Shown here piece after piece: positions 35,102 through 44,655 of a DNA stretch of 64,000 nt. How positions within the stretch are numbered: the stretch's first letter is position 1; each line of letters starts with the position of its first letter. A program made the translations under genes and the position numbers. The notes under the pieces were generated by a model that saw only the letters and a list, made by a program, of their open reading frames with translations, was not told where the DNA came from and did not search any database. This DNA comes from Pelomonas sp. Root405 (GTDB lineage Bacteria > Pseudomonadota > Gammaproteobacteria > Burkholderiales > Burkholderiaceae_C), in contig NZ_LMDU01000018.1 in assembly GCF_001425165.1 (NCBI RefSeq), positions 1 to 64,000 on the forward strand, in the 5' to 3' direction.

Positions 35102-35815
35102 ATGGGCGCGCAATGGAAAGCCAAACACAAAGACATCGCCGCCAATGCCAAGGGGCGCCTCTTCGGGAAGCTGTCCAAGGACATCATGATTGCGGCGCGC
35201 CACGGCGCTGACCCCAAGGACAACGCGCGGCTGCGGCTGGTGGTGGAGCAGGCCCGCAAGGTGTCCATGCCCAAGGAGACGCTGGACCGCGCCATCAAGA
35301 AGGGCGCCGGGCTGACCGGCGAAGTCGTCCACTTCGAGCAGGTCATCTACGAAGGCTTTGCGCCGCACCGCGTGCCGGTGATGGTGGAGGTGCTGACCGA
35401 CAACGTGAACCGCGCCGCGTCGGATATGCGAGTGCTGTTCCGCAAGGGGCAGCAAGGCACGCCGGGCTCGGTGAGCTGGGACTATGACCACCTCGGCATG
35501 ATCGAGGCCGAGCCCGCCGCGCCGGGCGCCGATGCAGACACCGCCGCCATCGAGGCCGGCGCCCAGGACCTGCTGCCCGCTGACGAGGACGGCGTCACCG
35601 TCTTCCTGACCGACCCGGCCGACCTCGACCTGGTCAGCCGAGCCCTGCCCGACCACGGCTTCAAGGTGCTGAGCGCCAAGCTGGGCTACAGGCCCAAGAA
35701 CCCGGTCGACCCGGCGAGCCTCAACGCCGAGCAGCTCGAAGAGGTGGAAAGCTTTCTCGCCGCGCTCGACGCCAACGACGACGTGCAGCACGTGTACGCC
35801 GGGCTGGCAGGCTGA
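35102..35815 (+). CDS. YebC/PmpR-family DNA-binding regulator or translation factor
   Basis: A 237-residue protein with the family start [21 protein letters not shown], then [46 protein letters not shown] and a C-terminal [14 protein letters not shown]. Length equals that usual for the family. Members either bind DNA or relieve ribosome stalling at proline stretches; sequence alone does not decide. The variant N-terminus (QWKAKH instead of HSKWAN) points to a divergent subgroup found in proteobacteria. AGGA precedes the ATG. It stands 55 bases after the AT-rich gene and 40 bases before the cupin-8 gene. Confidence 0.9.
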   Translation: MGAQWKAKHKDIAANAKGRLFGKLSKDIMIAARHGADPKDNARLRLVVEQARKVSMPKETLDRAIKKGAGLTGEVVHFEQVIYEGFAPHRVPVMVEVLTDNVNRAASDMRVLFRKGQQGTPGSVSWDYDHLGMIEAEPAAPGADADTAAIEAGAQDLLPADEDGVTVFLTDPADLDLVSRALPDHGFKVLSAKLGYRPKNPVDPASLNAEQLEEVESFLAALDANDDVQHVYAGLAG

Positions 35816-35855
35816 AAGCCGCAGGCGCCAAGCTGGGCAGCGACCACCCGATGCC

Positions 35856-36878
35856 ATGACCTTGCCCGAGCATTCATTCGCCAGGACCATCGAGCGGCGC
35901 GGCGTGACAGCGGCGGTGTTCAAGAACGAGATCGTCCCCGCCAACCGGCCCGTCATCCTGCGCGGGCTGATCGAGGACTGGCCCGTCGTGCGGCAGGGCC
36001 AGGCTTCCCAACAGGCGGCTTGCGAGTACCTGTTGCAGTTTTACCGCGGCAAGACCATGCCGCTGGTGCTGGGCGACCCGGCGAGCCAGCGTCATCTGTT
36101 CTACCGACCCGACATGGCGCGGCTCAACTTCGTACGCCGTCCCGAATCGCTGCTGGACTGCCTGCGCCTGCTGCTCAGCCAAGTGGACAACGCGCAAGCG
36201 CCCGCGATCTATATCGACGCCCAGCCGCTGCCCGATTGCCTGCCCGGCTTCACGGACGCGCACACCATCCCGATGCTGGATGCGAACGTAGTGCCCAACA
36301 TCTGGATCGGCAATGCGGTCAAGGTGCAGACCCATTTCGACCTGAAAAGCAACATCGCCTGCATCGTTGCTGGCAGCCGGCGCTTCACGCTGTTCCCGCC
36401 CGATCAATTGCCCAACCTTTACCCGGGCCCGATCGACTTCGCCCCGGGTGGCACGCCGGTGAGCATGGTGCCGCTGGACAACCCTGATTTCGACCGCTTC
36501 CCCAAGTTTCGGCACGCCATGGCGGTGGCGGAGGTGGCCGAGCTGGAAGCGGGCGACGCGCTCTACCTCCCGTACGCTTGGTGGCACCACGTGCAGTCAA
36601 TGGCCGGGTTCAACGTGCTGGTCAACTACTGGTGGAACGACGTCCAGCCGGCAACGCCGCTCTACGACTCGCTGCTGCATGCGGTGCTGGCGTTCCGCGA
36701 CCTGCCCGCCGATCAAAGAAGGTTCTGGCAGGGCATGTTCGAGTACTTCGTGTTTGAAACCAGCGGCGAGGCGCTGGGCCACCTGGCGCGCGAGCATCGC
36801 GGGCAGATGGGCCCGGCATCGCCGGAGCGCGCCGCAGCCATCAAGGCCATCCTCGCGGAGGCCTTCACCAAACCTTAG
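35856..36878 (+). CDS. Cupin-8/JmjC-like Fe(II)/2-oxoglutarate oxygenase
   Basis: A 340-residue protein. RPVILRGLIEDWPVV at the N-terminus is typical of cupin-8 domains. The metal triad is predicted as His and Asp of THFDLKSN (near residues 167-170) and a His in WWHHVQS (near 246), with KVQ and RFTLFP segments around the cosubstrate pocket. Related enzymes hydroxylate proteins or small molecules. Neither substrate nor partner is indicated by the neighbours. Its stop codon interlocks with the LysR gene's stop (TTAG, 36875-36878). Confidence 0.85.
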   Translation: MTLPEHSFARTIERRGVTAAVFKNEIVPANRPVILRGLIEDWPVVRQGQASQQAACEYLLQFYRGKTMPLVLGDPASQRHLFYRPDMARLNFVRRPESLLDCLRLLLSQVDNAQAPAIYIDAQPLPDCLPGFTDAHTIPMLDANVVPNIWIGNAVKVQTHFDLKSNIACIVAGSRRFTLFPPDQLPNLYPGPIDFAPGGTPVSMVPLDNPDFDRFPKFRHAMAVAEVAELEAGDALYLPYAWWHHVQSMAGFNVLVNYWWNDVQPATPLYDSLLHAVLAFRDLPADQRRFWQGMFEYFVFETSGEALGHLAREHRGQMGPASPERAAAIKAILAEAFTKP

Positions 36879-37798
36879 GTCGCCAGACCCGTGGCCTCCT
36901 GCAGCAGCCAGTGCACGAAGGACTTCACCGCCGGCCGCGACTTGGCCGCCGGGTCGACGATGAGACGATAGGCGCGCGCCGACGCGATGCCGGCGTCGAA
37001 CGGCGTGACGAGCTGGCCACCGGCCAGCAGCGCGTCCACCAGCGGCCGACGCCCCAGCGCGACGCCCTGCCCCGCCACCGCGGCGGCAATGGCCTCGGAG
37101 TAGCTTGAAAAACTCAGCCGCGCCGCCGGCCGCAGGTCGGCCAGGCCCCAGGCGCCGAGCCACGGCTCCCATTCGGCCGGCATGCCCGCGCTGTCGCTGT
37201 CCATGGCCAGATGCAGCAGCGTGTGCCGGGCCAGGTCGGGCGGCTCGCGCAGCGGCAGGCCCAGTTCACCCACCAGCCGCGGGCTGCAGACGGGCACCAT
37301 GGCTTCGGCAAACAGCTGCCGGCCCTGGGCGGCGCCGACCGGGCTGTAGCGGATGGCCAGGTCGAACCCCTCGCTGGCCAGGTTGCGGTTGGAGAGGCCC
37401 GCGTCCAGCCGCACGTCGATGCCCGGGTGGGCCCGCGTGAAGGCCGTCAGTCGCGGGATCAGCCACAGCGATGCGAAGCCCGGCGTCGTCGTCAGGGCCA
37501 GCACCTGGCGCTGGTGCGGCTCGCGCAGCGTGCGCACCGCCACGCGCAAGCCGTTCAGCGCCGTCGCGCAGGCCGAGTACAAGCGCTGCCCGTCATCGGT
37601 CAGCGCCAGCGCGCGGTGGCGGCGCTCGAACAGCGGCACGCCCAGTTCGTCCTCCAGTGCGCGCATCTGCCGGCTCATGGCGGACTGTGTGATGAAGCGC
37701 TCGGCAGCGGCCTGCGTGAAACTCAAATGCCGCGCAGCGGCCTCGAAGGCGGCCAGCAACTGCAGCGGCGGAAGACGGTCGGCGGGCTTGGTTGACAT
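36875..37798 (-). CDS. LysR-family transcriptional regulator (GcvA-like)
   Basis: A 307-residue regulator. The HTH at residues 11-70 is clear: LQLLAAFEAAARHLSFTQAA then ERFITQSAMSRQMRALEDELG. The effector domain follows (about 95-300), containing LNGLRVAVRTL and a GFDLAIRYSP block of the GcvA subgroup. The ATG at 37796-37798 is preferred because it begins MSTKPADRLPPLQLLAAF; an earlier start would add an untypical segment. It is divergent from a DUF2917 gene across 130 bases that contain a perfect dyad, so it may control that gene or itself. Inducer unknown. Confidence 0.92.
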   Translation of the reverse strand: MSTKPADRLPPLQLLAAFEAAARHLSFTQAAAERFITQSAMSRQMRALEDELGVPLFERRHRALALTDDGQRLYSACATALNGLRVAVRTLREPHQRQVLALTTTPGFASLWLIPRLTAFTRAHPGIDVRLDAGLSNRNLASEGFDLAIRYSPVGAAQGRQLFAEAMVPVCSPRLVGELGLPLREPPDLARHTLLHLAMDSDSAGMPAEWEPWLGAWGLADLRPAARLSFSSYSEAIAAAVAGQGVALGRRPLVDALLAGGQLVTPFDAGIASARAYRLIVDPAAKSRPAVKSFVHWLLQEATGLAT

Positions 37799-37882
37799 GA
37801 TCTGAAGGAATGCGAAGCCTTCCGAATCATCGTTTGTCGGCCAGGGCGTTGGCAATCACCATTCGCCCCGAGCGTTGATTCC

Positions 37883-37903
37883 CGCATGCCAACCCGGCAT
37901 GCG
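37883..37903. promoter_or_regulatory. Perfect inverted repeat between LysR and DUF2917 genes
   Basis: CGCATGCC (37883-37890) and GGCATGCG (37896-37903) are exact reverse complements separated by AACCC. The dyad lies 25 bases upstream of the DUF2917 ATG and 84 bases from the LysR start. It may be an operator or an RNA hairpin in the DUF2917 leader. It has no classical T-N11-A core. Confidence 0.5.
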
Positions 37904-37928
37904 AGAGGGCCTGCTCAAGGAGCACATC

Positions 37929-38183
37929 ATGCTGATCGACGTCCCTCGCACCCGGCTGCTGCTGCAACGCGGCCAGATCTCACGCCTGCCCGAGGCGCGC
38001 GCCACCCACCTGTGCAGCGCCAGCGGCACGTTGTGGATCACCATCGACCACGACGCGCGCGACATCGTGCTGGAACCCGGGCAATGCTTCGTCGTGCAGA
38101 CCGACGAGGCCGTGACCGTCAGCGCGCTGAGCGGCCCGGCCGTGCTGGACCTGCGGCCCGCTGCAGCCGCGGCCCGGATGTGA
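37929..38183 (+). CDS. DUF2917 domain-containing protein
   Basis: An 84-residue soluble protein. AAGGAG lies seven bases before the ATG, deciding the start against longer in-frame options. SGTLWITIDHDARDIVLEPGQCFVV is the DUF2917 core, a small cupin-like beta structure found mostly in betaproteobacteria. Its function is unknown; genes of this family are frequently next to LysR or GcvA-like regulators, as here. A dyad symmetry upstream suggests regulation by the divergent LysR protein. Confidence 0.85.
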   Translation: MLIDVPRTRLLLQRGQISRLPEARATHLCSASGTLWITIDHDARDIVLEPGQCFVVQTDEAVTVSALSGPAVLDLRPAAAAARM

Positions 38184-38220
38184 CGACGCCGGCGCGCTAG
38201 CCGGCGGCGATCATGCCGGC

Positions 38221-39093
38221 ATGCGACGACGACGGTTTCTCATCGCCGGCCTGGGCTTGCTGGTAGCCGGGCTGGCCCTGAGCCTGGCCGCTGGCGAAAT
38301 GCTGACGCGCCCAGCGCGCGCTCATGTCGGCCCGCCGCCGCCCGGCTTGCAGGCCGAATCGCTGCGCATCCCCTACGGCGACGGGCAACACCTGGCCGGC
38401 TGGTTCCTGCCCGGCCGCAGCGGCCAGGGCGCGGTACTGCTGCAGCACGGCGTGCGCGGCAACCGCCTGCAGATGCTGGCGCGCGCCCGCTGGTTGCAGC
38501 GCGAGGGCATCGCCAGCCTGACCGTCGACCTGCCGGCCCATGGCGAGAGCAGTGGCGAGCGCATCACCTTCGGCCGCCACGAAGCGCGCGGTACCGAGGC
38601 CGCGATGGCCTGGCTGCGAACGCGTCTGCCGGGCGAGAAGGTCGGCGCCATCGGCGTGTCGCTGGGCGGCGCGTCGCTGCTGTTTGCCCAGCGCCAGCCC
38701 GAACTGGACGCGCTGGTGCTCGAATCGGTCTACCCCACCATCGTCGACGCCGTGCAGGATCGCCTGGCAATGCGCCTCGGTACGGCCGGCGCCTGGGTCG
38801 CGCCGCTGCTGCTGGTCCAACTGCCATTGCGGCTGGGCATCGACGCTGAACAACTGCGGCCCATCGACGCCGTGGCCGGCGTTCGTGCGCCGCTGCTGAT
38901 CGCGTCCGGCACGCTTGACCTGCACACGCGCTGGCCCGAGACCGAGCGCCTGTTCGCCGCGGCCGTTGAACCCAAGGCGCTGTGGCCGGTGCAAGGTGCC
39001 GCCCATGTGGATCTGCACGGCTTTGACCCCGCCGCCTACGAGGCGCGCCTGCTGCCCTGGCTGCAATCACATCTGCGCAAGTCCCCACCCTGA
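38221..39093 (+). CDS. Alpha/beta hydrolase, membrane-anchored or exported
   Basis: A 290-residue hydrolase. The N-terminus [17 protein letters not shown] is a hydrophobic signal or anchor with a twin-arginine-like RRRF motif, so Tat export is possible. The fold is shown by [12 protein letters not shown] (oxyanion hole), the nucleophile elbow GVSLGGAS near residue 145, an acid candidate in SGTLDLHT and a catalytic His in GAAHVDLHG. It resembles BAAT/YfhR-type esterases or peptidases. Substrate unknown. It has a poor ribosome site and lies 37 bases after DUF2917. Confidence 0.85.
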   Translation: MRRRRFLIAGLGLLVAGLALSLAAGEMLTRPARAHVGPPPPGLQAESLRIPYGDGQHLAGWFLPGRSGQGAVLLQHGVRGNRLQMLARARWLQREGIASLTVDLPAHGESSGERITFGRHEARGTEAAMAWLRTRLPGEKVGAIGVSLGGASLLFAQRQPELDALVLESVYPTIVDAVQDRLAMRLGTAGAWVAPLLLVQLPLRLGIDAEQLRPIDAVAGVRAPLLIASGTLDLHTRWPETERLFAAAVEPKALWPVQGAAHVDLHGFDPAAYEARLLPWLQSHLRKSPP

Positions 39094-39125
39094 CAGGGCC
39101 AAGTCGCCACCGGCAAGATGCCGGC

Positions 39126-40127
39126 ATGTCTGCCCTGCCCCCGCTTTCCATCCTCGACCTGGCGCCCGTCGTCGAAGGCGCCACCACCCGTGAAGCGCTG
39201 CTGAACAGCCTGGACCTCGTCAAGCTCGCCGATGGGTTGGGCTACACGCGCTACTGGGTCGCCGAGCACCACAACATGGAAGGCGTGGCCAGCTCGGCCA
39301 CCGCCGTGCTGATCGGCCAGTTGGCCGCGGTGAGCCAGCGCATCCGCGTCGGCGCGGGCGGCATCATGCTGCCCAACCATGCGCCGCTGACGATTGCGGA
39401 GCAGTTCGGCACGCTGGCCGAACTGTTCCCGGGCCGCATCGACTTGGGGTTAGGCCGCGCGCCCGGCACCGACCGCCCGACGATGCGCGCGCTGCGCCGC
39501 AGCCTGGAGACCAGCGGCGAGGACAGCTTTCCTAACGACGTGCTTGAGCTGCAAAGCTTTCTCGCGCCGGAGGCAGACAGCGCGGTGGTGCGTGCGGTGC
39601 CGGGCCAGGGCACCGAAGTGCCAATCTGGCTACTGGGCTCCAGCCTCTACAGCGCCCAGCTCGCCGCCTATCTTGGCCTGCCTTTCGCCTTCGCCTCGCA
39701 CTTCGCGCCAGAGATGCTGATGCAGGCCTTGCAGATCTACCGCTCGACCTACAAGCCCAGCAAGCGCCACGCCAAGCCGCATGCGATGGTCGGTCTCAAC
39801 GTCATCGTCGCGCCGACCGATGAGGAGGCGCGGCTCCTGTTCACATCGGCGCAGCAGCGATTCCTCGGCATGGTGCGCGGCCGGCGCGGCAAGCTGCCCG
39901 AGCCGGTGCCGAGCATGGACGCGCTGTGGTCGCCCGCCGAGCGCCTGCAGGTGGAGCGCATGCAGAGCGAATCCATCGTCGGCTCACCCGAGACCGTGCG
40001 CGCCGGCCTGGCTGCGACGCGGGAGCGTACCCAGGCGGATGAGTTCATCGTCGCCTGCGCGGTGCATGACCATGCGCTGCGGCGACGCTCGTACGAGCTG
40101 CTGGCTGCTTTGACGGTCAGCGGCTGA
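39126..40127 (+). CDS. Luciferase-like (LLM class) flavin-dependent monooxygenase
   Basis: A 333-residue protein of the bacterial luciferase fold, YhbW-like: [13 protein letters not shown] at the start, [19 protein letters not shown] with the conserved His pair, [15 protein letters not shown], and the phosphate-binding [12 protein letters not shown] single chain with no partner flavin reductase in the window. Substrate is unknown. It converges on the amidohydrolase gene with an 11-base overlap of the coding ends. Confidence 0.9.
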   Translation: MSALPPLSILDLAPVVEGATTREALLNSLDLVKLADGLGYTRYWVAEHHNMEGVASSATAVLIGQLAAVSQRIRVGAGGIMLPNHAPLTIAEQFGTLAELFPGRIDLGLGRAPGTDRPTMRALRRSLETSGEDSFPNDVLELQSFLAPEADSAVVRAVPGQGTEVPIWLLGSSLYSAQLAAYLGLPFAFASHFAPEMLMQALQIYRSTYKPSKRHAKPHAMVGLNVIVAPTDEEARLLFTSAQQRFLGMVRGRRGKLPEPVPSMDALWSPAERLQVERMQSESIVGSPETVRAGLAATRERTQADEFIVACAVHDHALRRRSYELLAALTVSG

Positions 40128-41388
40128 AGATCACCCGGCCGCCACGCAGCGTGCATTGCACGTTGGAGAACTGTCTGACCAACTGGGCCGGGTCGCCGCC
40201 CAGCACCACGATGTCCGCCTCCATGCCGGGCTTGAGCTGCCCGCGCCGCGCGGCCTCGTTCCAGCGCTCGGCCGGCGTCGTCGTCAGCGACGCAAGGATC
40301 TGCATCGGGCCCAAGCCGGCCTGAGCCAGCAGCTCGTACTCCTCGCTCGGGTCGCTGTCGGTCATGTAGTCGACGTCGGTGCCGAACAGCAGCTTGCCGC
40401 CCGCGGCGGCAAAGCGGCCCGTCTCGCGCACGCTGTCCTGCAGCACCGGCTCGGCCTGCGGCGCCGGCACCTTTTCCTTGGTCAGCTCGTACCTGAGCAG
40501 CTTCAAGGTAGGCACCATGTGGACGTTGGCGGCGCGCAGCGCATCCATCAGCTCTGCGGGCCACGGGCCCGGCACGCCCAGCGGCGGGTGCGCCAGGATG
40601 TCCACGCCCGCGCGCAGCGCCGCGCGCACGCCGTCGAGGTCGGTCGGGTGAGCGAACACCAGGTGGCCGCGGCGGTGCGTCTCGGCAACGGCCGCCTGGG
40701 CGATGTCTGCAGCCATGCGCTTGGGCGGGCCGTTGCGCTGCGGCGTCACCAGGAAGAGCTTGGTCGCTTCAGCGCCGGCATCCAGGTTCTGCCTCACCGT
40801 CGCCAGCGCAGCGGACACCGAATCGGGCTGCGGCAGCTTGGCGAGGAAAGCGGGATCGAAGTGGTCCAGATAGACCGGCAGCCCCTGCGGCGGAAATAGC
40901 GGCAGCCCCGCCGTCAGCAGGCGCGGCCCCTTCAACTCGCCGCGGTTGACGCGCGCCCGCAGGGCCAGGGTGTTGTCGCGGTCGGACGCGATGTCGAAGG
41001 CCGTCGTGAAGCCATAACGCGTCAACAGCGCGGTCAGGCCGCCCTCCAGCGTCGTGGCCTTGGCCGCCTTCGCGTTGGCAAAGGCGGGACCGTTGAGGTG
41101 CACATGGCTGTTCTGAAAACCGGCCATCAGCACCCCGCCGTCGCAGCCCGGGGCCAGCGGCGGCACGCCCGCCAGCGCGGGGTCCCGTGGGCCGATGTTG
41201 ACAATGCGGCCGTCCCGCACCAGCACCTCTGCGTCGTCAATGGCTGGCGCATCGGGCGCGGGATAGGCCTTCACGCCGCGCAGCGCGCGGACGGCAGTTT
41301 CGGCCGCCTGGGACGACGAGATCGCCATGCTGCAACACAGCAGCGCGGCGGCGGAGATCCGGGCGATTGGCATGCGACTTTTTTGCAT
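40117..41388 (-). CDS. Exported amidohydrolase-family protein
   Basis: A 423-residue protein with a Sec signal (to about residue 30, SSSQA-AE). Metal-binding motifs of the amidohydrolase fold are NSHVHLNG (H-x-H) near residue 87, a Lys/Glu segment in [12 protein letters not shown], a His in HLVFAHPTD and a catalytic Asp in [10 protein letters not shown]. It lacks a second N-terminal His seen in some cyclic-amide hydrolases, so a periplasmic peptidase-like (prolidase/dipeptidase-type) or lactonase role are alternatives. The ATG chosen lies before MQKSRMP; an inner ATG 15 bases later is possible. It is divergent from the FAD oxidoreductase gene across 86 bases. Confidence 0.85.
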   Translation of the reverse strand: MQKSRMPIARISAAALLCCSMAISSSQAAETAVRALRGVKAYPAPDAPAIDDAEVLVRDGRIVNIGPRDPALAGVPPLAPGCDGGVLMAGFQNSHVHLNGPAFANAKAAKATTLEGGLTALLTRYGFTTAFDIASDRDNTLALRARVNRGELKGPRLLTAGLPLFPPQGLPVYLDHFDPAFLAKLPQPDSVSAALATVRQNLDAGAEATKLFLVTPQRNGPPKRMAADIAQAAVAETHRRGHLVFAHPTDLDGVRAALRAGVDILAHPPLGVPGPWPAELMDALRAANVHMVPTLKLLRYELTKEKVPAPQAEPVLQDSVRETGRFAAAGGKLLFGTDVDYMTDSDPSEEYELLAQAGLGPMQILASLTTTPAERWNEAARRGQLKPGMEADIVVLGGDPAQLVRQFSNVQCTLRGGRVIFSR

Positions 41389-41474
41389 GCGCGGCAGCGT
41401 ATCAAAGCAGGCAACGTGCGCAAGCCATCCGAGGGCTACATTGCGCGCAGCCGACCCGTGTCCCACGCCAGCGC

Positions 41475-42770
41475 ATGCACCCGCAAACCTATTACGCCGC
41501 CACGGCACCCTGCCTGAGCTTTGCGCCGCTTGCCGGCACCGGCGGCAACGTGGAAGTCGCCGTGCTGGGTGGGGGCTTTGCCGGGCTGGCGACGGCGCGG
41601 GGCCTGCAGGAACGCGGCATCACCAGCGTCGCCGTGCTGGAGGCGCAGTCCATCGGCCATGGCGCCTCGGGTCGCAACGGCGGTTTCGTCTTCGGTGGCT
41701 ACAGCCGCGACGCGGCGGACCTGGTGAGCGACCTGGGGCTGCAACCGGCGCGCGAGTTCTACGCCCGCAGCCGCGACGCCGTCGCGCTGATCCGCTCGCG
41801 CGTCGCCGCGCATGTGATCGACTGCGACAAGGTGGAAGGCGGCGCGCTGCTGCTCAACTGGTTCAAGCACAGCACCCGCGCCGAGCGCCGGCTGCGCGAA
41901 CAGGCGCGCTGGCTGGCCGAGCACTTCGGCGTGGCATGGGACGAGATCTCAGCGGCGCAGGTGCGCCGATGGCTGGACACAGACCGCTACGGCGGTGCGC
42001 TGCTGGAGCGCGACGCCTTTCACTTCCACCCGCTCAAGTACGCGCTAGGGCTGGCGGGTGTCATCGAGCAGGCCGGCGGCCGCGTGCACGAGCACAGCCC
42101 GGTGACGGCCATCGACTCGCGTGATGCCGGCGGCTTCGTGTTGCGCACGGCACAAGGCGCCTCGATCCGCGCGGCGCAGGTGGTCGTGGCGGGCGGTGGC
42201 TATCTTGATGCGCTGCTGCCGGCCCTGACCGGCGCCCGCCTGCCGATCGCGACCTATGTCATTGCGACCGAGCCGCTGCCGGAGCGCCTGCGGCCCATCC
42301 AGACACCGGCCGCCCTGTACGACAACCGTTTTGCCTTCGACTACTACCGGGCGTTGACCGACCACCGGCTGCTGTGGGGCGGCCGCATCTCCATCCAGCA
42401 GCGCGAGCCCGCCCGCATTGCCGAGCTGTTGAAGGCAGACATGCTCAAGGTTTTTCCGCAGCTGGCTGCGGTCCGCATCGAGCATGCCTGGGGCGGGCTG
42501 ATGAGCTATGCCCGCCACAAGATGCCGCAAGTCGGCCGCCTGGCGCCGGGTTTGTGGTTCGCACAGGCCTTCGGCGGCCATGGCGTGGCACCGACGACGG
42601 TGGCCGGCGAGTGGTTGGCCGAGGCCATTGCTGGCCGGATTGACCTGCCCGCTGCATTGCAGCGTTATGGGCTGACGCCCGTGTTCGGCCAGGCGGGGCT
42701 GCTGGCGGCGCAGGCCAGCTACAGCTGGGCCGAACTGCGCGATGCGCTCAGGGAGAGGCTGCCCGGCTGA
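41475..42770 (+). CDS. FAD-dependent oxidoreductase (DAO family, PuuB-like)
   Basis: A 431-residue flavoenzyme. The FAD-binding motif VAVLGGGFAGLATARGL lies near residues 28-44, GRNGGFVFGGYS contains the conserved site of amine/amino-acid oxidases of the DadA/PuuB group, and AFGGHGVAPTTVAGEWLAE near the C-terminus closes the flavin site. Gamma-glutamylputrescine oxidase-like enzymes share this order. Substrate is not certain, since no putrescine or glutamine genes adjoin. It abuts the RegA gene tail-to-tail with no spare base between stops. Confidence 0.88.
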   Translation: MHPQTYYAATAPCLSFAPLAGTGGNVEVAVLGGGFAGLATARGLQERGITSVAVLEAQSIGHGASGRNGGFVFGGYSRDAADLVSDLGLQPAREFYARSRDAVALIRSRVAAHVIDCDKVEGGALLLNWFKHSTRAERRLREQARWLAEHFGVAWDEISAAQVRRWLDTDRYGGALLERDAFHFHPLKYALGLAGVIEQAGGRVHEHSPVTAIDSRDAGGFVLRTAQGASIRAAQVVVAGGGYLDALLPALTGARLPIATYVIATEPLPERLRPIQTPAALYDNRFAFDYYRALTDHRLLWGGRISIQQREPARIAELLKADMLKVFPQLAAVRIEHAWGGLMSYARHKMPQVGRLAPGLWFAQAFGGHGVAPTTVAGEWLAEAIAGRIDLPAALQRYGLTPVFGQAGLLAAQASYSWAELRDALRERLPG

Positions 42771-43334
42771 TCACTTGATGCGCTGCTTTTCAAGCTTGCG
42801 CGCCAGCGTGCGCCGGTGCATGCCGAGGCGGCGCGCGGTCTCGCTGATGTTGAAGTCGGTCTCGGCCAGCACCTCGTGGATGCGCTCCCATTCCAGCGTC
42901 TTGATGGACGCGGTGTGGCGTTCGGTCACCTCGACCTCGGCGTCGCCCTGCCGGCGCGCGAAGGCGGCCTCGATGTCATCGGTGTTGGCCGGTTTGGCCA
43001 GGTAGTGGCAGGCGCCGAGCTTGATGGCTTCCACGGCGGTGGCGATGCTGGCATAGCCGGTCAGCACGACGATGAGCACCTCCGGGTCCCAGCCGTGCAG
43101 GTACTGCACGCAGCTCAGGCCCGAAGCCCCGCCGGCGAGCTTGAGGTCGACGACGGCATGGCCGACTTCCTCATCCTCGGGCAGCGCATCGAGCAGGGCC
43201 TTCATGTCGTCCAGGCCGGTGGCGCGCACCACCCGCCAGCCACGGCGCTCGAAGGAGCGAGTCAGCGTGCGGGCAAAGCTGTCGTCGTCCTCGACGATCA
43301 GCAGGAATCGGTCTTCTTCAGCGGCGGGCGGCAT
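42771..43334 (-). CDS. regA: RegA/PrrA-type redox response regulator
   Basis: A 187-residue response regulator. The receiver domain has the acidic pocket IVEDDDS at 13-19, the phospho-acceptor Asp63 in VVDLKLAGG, and the switch Thr/Lys in LTGYAS and LAKPAN. The C-terminus is a Fis-type HTH, ISETARRLGMHRRTLARKLEKQ, characteristic of RegA/PrrA/ActR. The protein regulates respiration and redox-dependent genes with RegB. The gene overlaps regB by 17 bases and ends the cyo operon, implying that the regulator is expressed with the oxidase it may control. Confidence 0.92.
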   Translation of the reverse strand: MPPAAEEDRFLLIVEDDDSFARTLTRSFERRGWRVVRATGLDDMKALLDALPEDEEVGHAVVDLKLAGGASGLSCVQYLHGWDPEVLIVVLTGYASIATAVEAIKLGACHYLAKPANTDDIEAAFARRQGDAEVEVTERHTASIKTLEWERIHEVLAETDFNISETARRLGMHRRTLARKLEKQRIK

Positions 43335-44655
43335 CGGGCGGGGATTGTCGTGGCAGCAGCGAAGCCAGCGGCAGCGTCAGGGTGACGGCTGCGCCGCCCT
43401 CGGCCCGGTTGCGGGCCTCCAGGCGGCCTCCCAGCGTGCGCGCCACGTTGACCGACAGGAACAGCCCCATGCCACGACCGGGCTGGCCCTTGCTGCTCTC
43501 GTAGGGGTTGCCGAAGCGCTCCAGCATCTCGGCGCTGAAGCCGGGGCCGCCGTCGAGCACGCTCAGGGACAAGGTGTCGGCATCGGGACAGGTGGCGACG
43601 AGCGTCAGCCCTGCGCTCGGGGCGGCCTCGGCGGCGTTGTCGAGCAGGTTGGCAATGACCTGCTGCAAGGCGGTGTCCGAAATGATCTCGAAGGCGGGCA
43701 GGCCGTCGCGTTGCAAAGCCAGCTCGGCCTGCGGGTGTGAGGCGCGCCAGTCGGCGGCCAGGCGGTCGATAAAGGCCTGCAGGTTGGTGACCCTCGGCGC
43801 CTCGCCACGCATTTCGCCGGCCGACATCAGGATGCCGGTCACGATGGCTTTGCAGCGCTGGATCTGGCGCTGCATCTCCTCGATCTCCTCGCGCAACTCG
43901 GGCTCGCCGGCAAAGGGCGCCATGTGGGCCCAGTCTCCCAGGATGACGCTGAGCGTGGCCAGCGGCGTGCCGAGTTCGTGCGCTGCGCCGCTGGCCAGCA
44001 GGCCCATGCGCACGATGTGCACCTGCTCGGCGGCGCGTTGGCGCAAGGCGGCCAGCTCGGCGTCGCGCTGGCGCAAGTTGCGGTTGATGCGCACGATGAA
44101 GACGCTGAGCAGGCCGACATTGAGCAGGAAGCACAGCAGCAGGCCGCCGAGGTAATTGGGCGACAACGTCGTCGGCGAGGACGGGTCGAGCAGCAGCGGG
44201 CGATGCCACTGCGTCAGCAGCACGAAGCCGCTCAGCGTGCTCAGCACGATGACCAGCAGATAGCTCGGCCGCAGCAGCACCGAGGCGACCGCGACCTGCA
44301 GCAAATAGAGGTAGATGAAAGGGTTGTCGCTGCCTCCGGCCAAATAGAGTTGGCCGGTCAGCACGCCGACGTCGACCAGCAGGGCGATGCACAGCTCGAT
44401 CTGCGACACCGGCTGGGCGAGCCGGTTGCGCCACTGGCTGAACAGGTTGAAGACGACGAGCACGCCGAGCAGCGTGAGCATCTCAGCCCACGGCAGCAGG
44501 ATGCCCAGACCAACATGCACGACCAGCACCGTGGCGAGCTGGCCGCCGACGGCCAGCCAGCGCAGCTCGATGAGCTGGCGCAGGTTGGCACGGCCGGCAC
44601 GGCGCTCGGGCGCGATGGCGACGGGTTCTGCGGTGGTCAGCGGTTGGGTGCTCAA
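43318..44655 (-). CDS. regB: RegB/PrrB-type membrane sensor histidine kinase
   Basis: A 445-residue kinase with about six transmembrane helices in residues 30-190. GGSDNPF at 107-113 matches the quinone-binding GGxxNPF loop of RegB. The phospho-acceptor is His224 in ASGAAHELGTPLATL; Cys266 in QRCKAIV lies 42 residues later, close to the place of the redox Cys of Rhodobacter RegB as I recall it. N-box IANLLDNAAEA and G-box DGGPGFS, GRGMGLFLS complete the ATPase. It overlaps SURF1 by four bases. It should sense quinone-pool or redox state and phosphorylate RegA. Confidence 0.93.
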   Translation of the reverse strand: MSTQPLTTAEPVAIAPERRAGRANLRQLIELRWLAVGGQLATVLVVHVGLGILLPWAEMLTLLGVLVVFNLFSQWRNRLAQPVSQIELCIALLVDVGVLTGQLYLAGGSDNPFIYLYLLQVAVASVLLRPSYLLVIVLSTLSGFVLLTQWHRPLLLDPSSPTTLSPNYLGGLLLCFLLNVGLLSVFIVRINRNLRQRDAELAALRQRAAEQVHIVRMGLLASGAAHELGTPLATLSVILGDWAHMAPFAGEPELREEIEEMQRQIQRCKAIVTGILMSAGEMRGEAPRVTNLQAFIDRLAADWRASHPQAELALQRDGLPAFEIISDTALQQVIANLLDNAAEAAPSAGLTLVATCPDADTLSLSVLDGGPGFSAEMLERFGNPYESSKGQPGRGMGLFLSVNVARTLGGRLEARNRAEGGAAVTLTLPLASLLPRQSPPDAARR

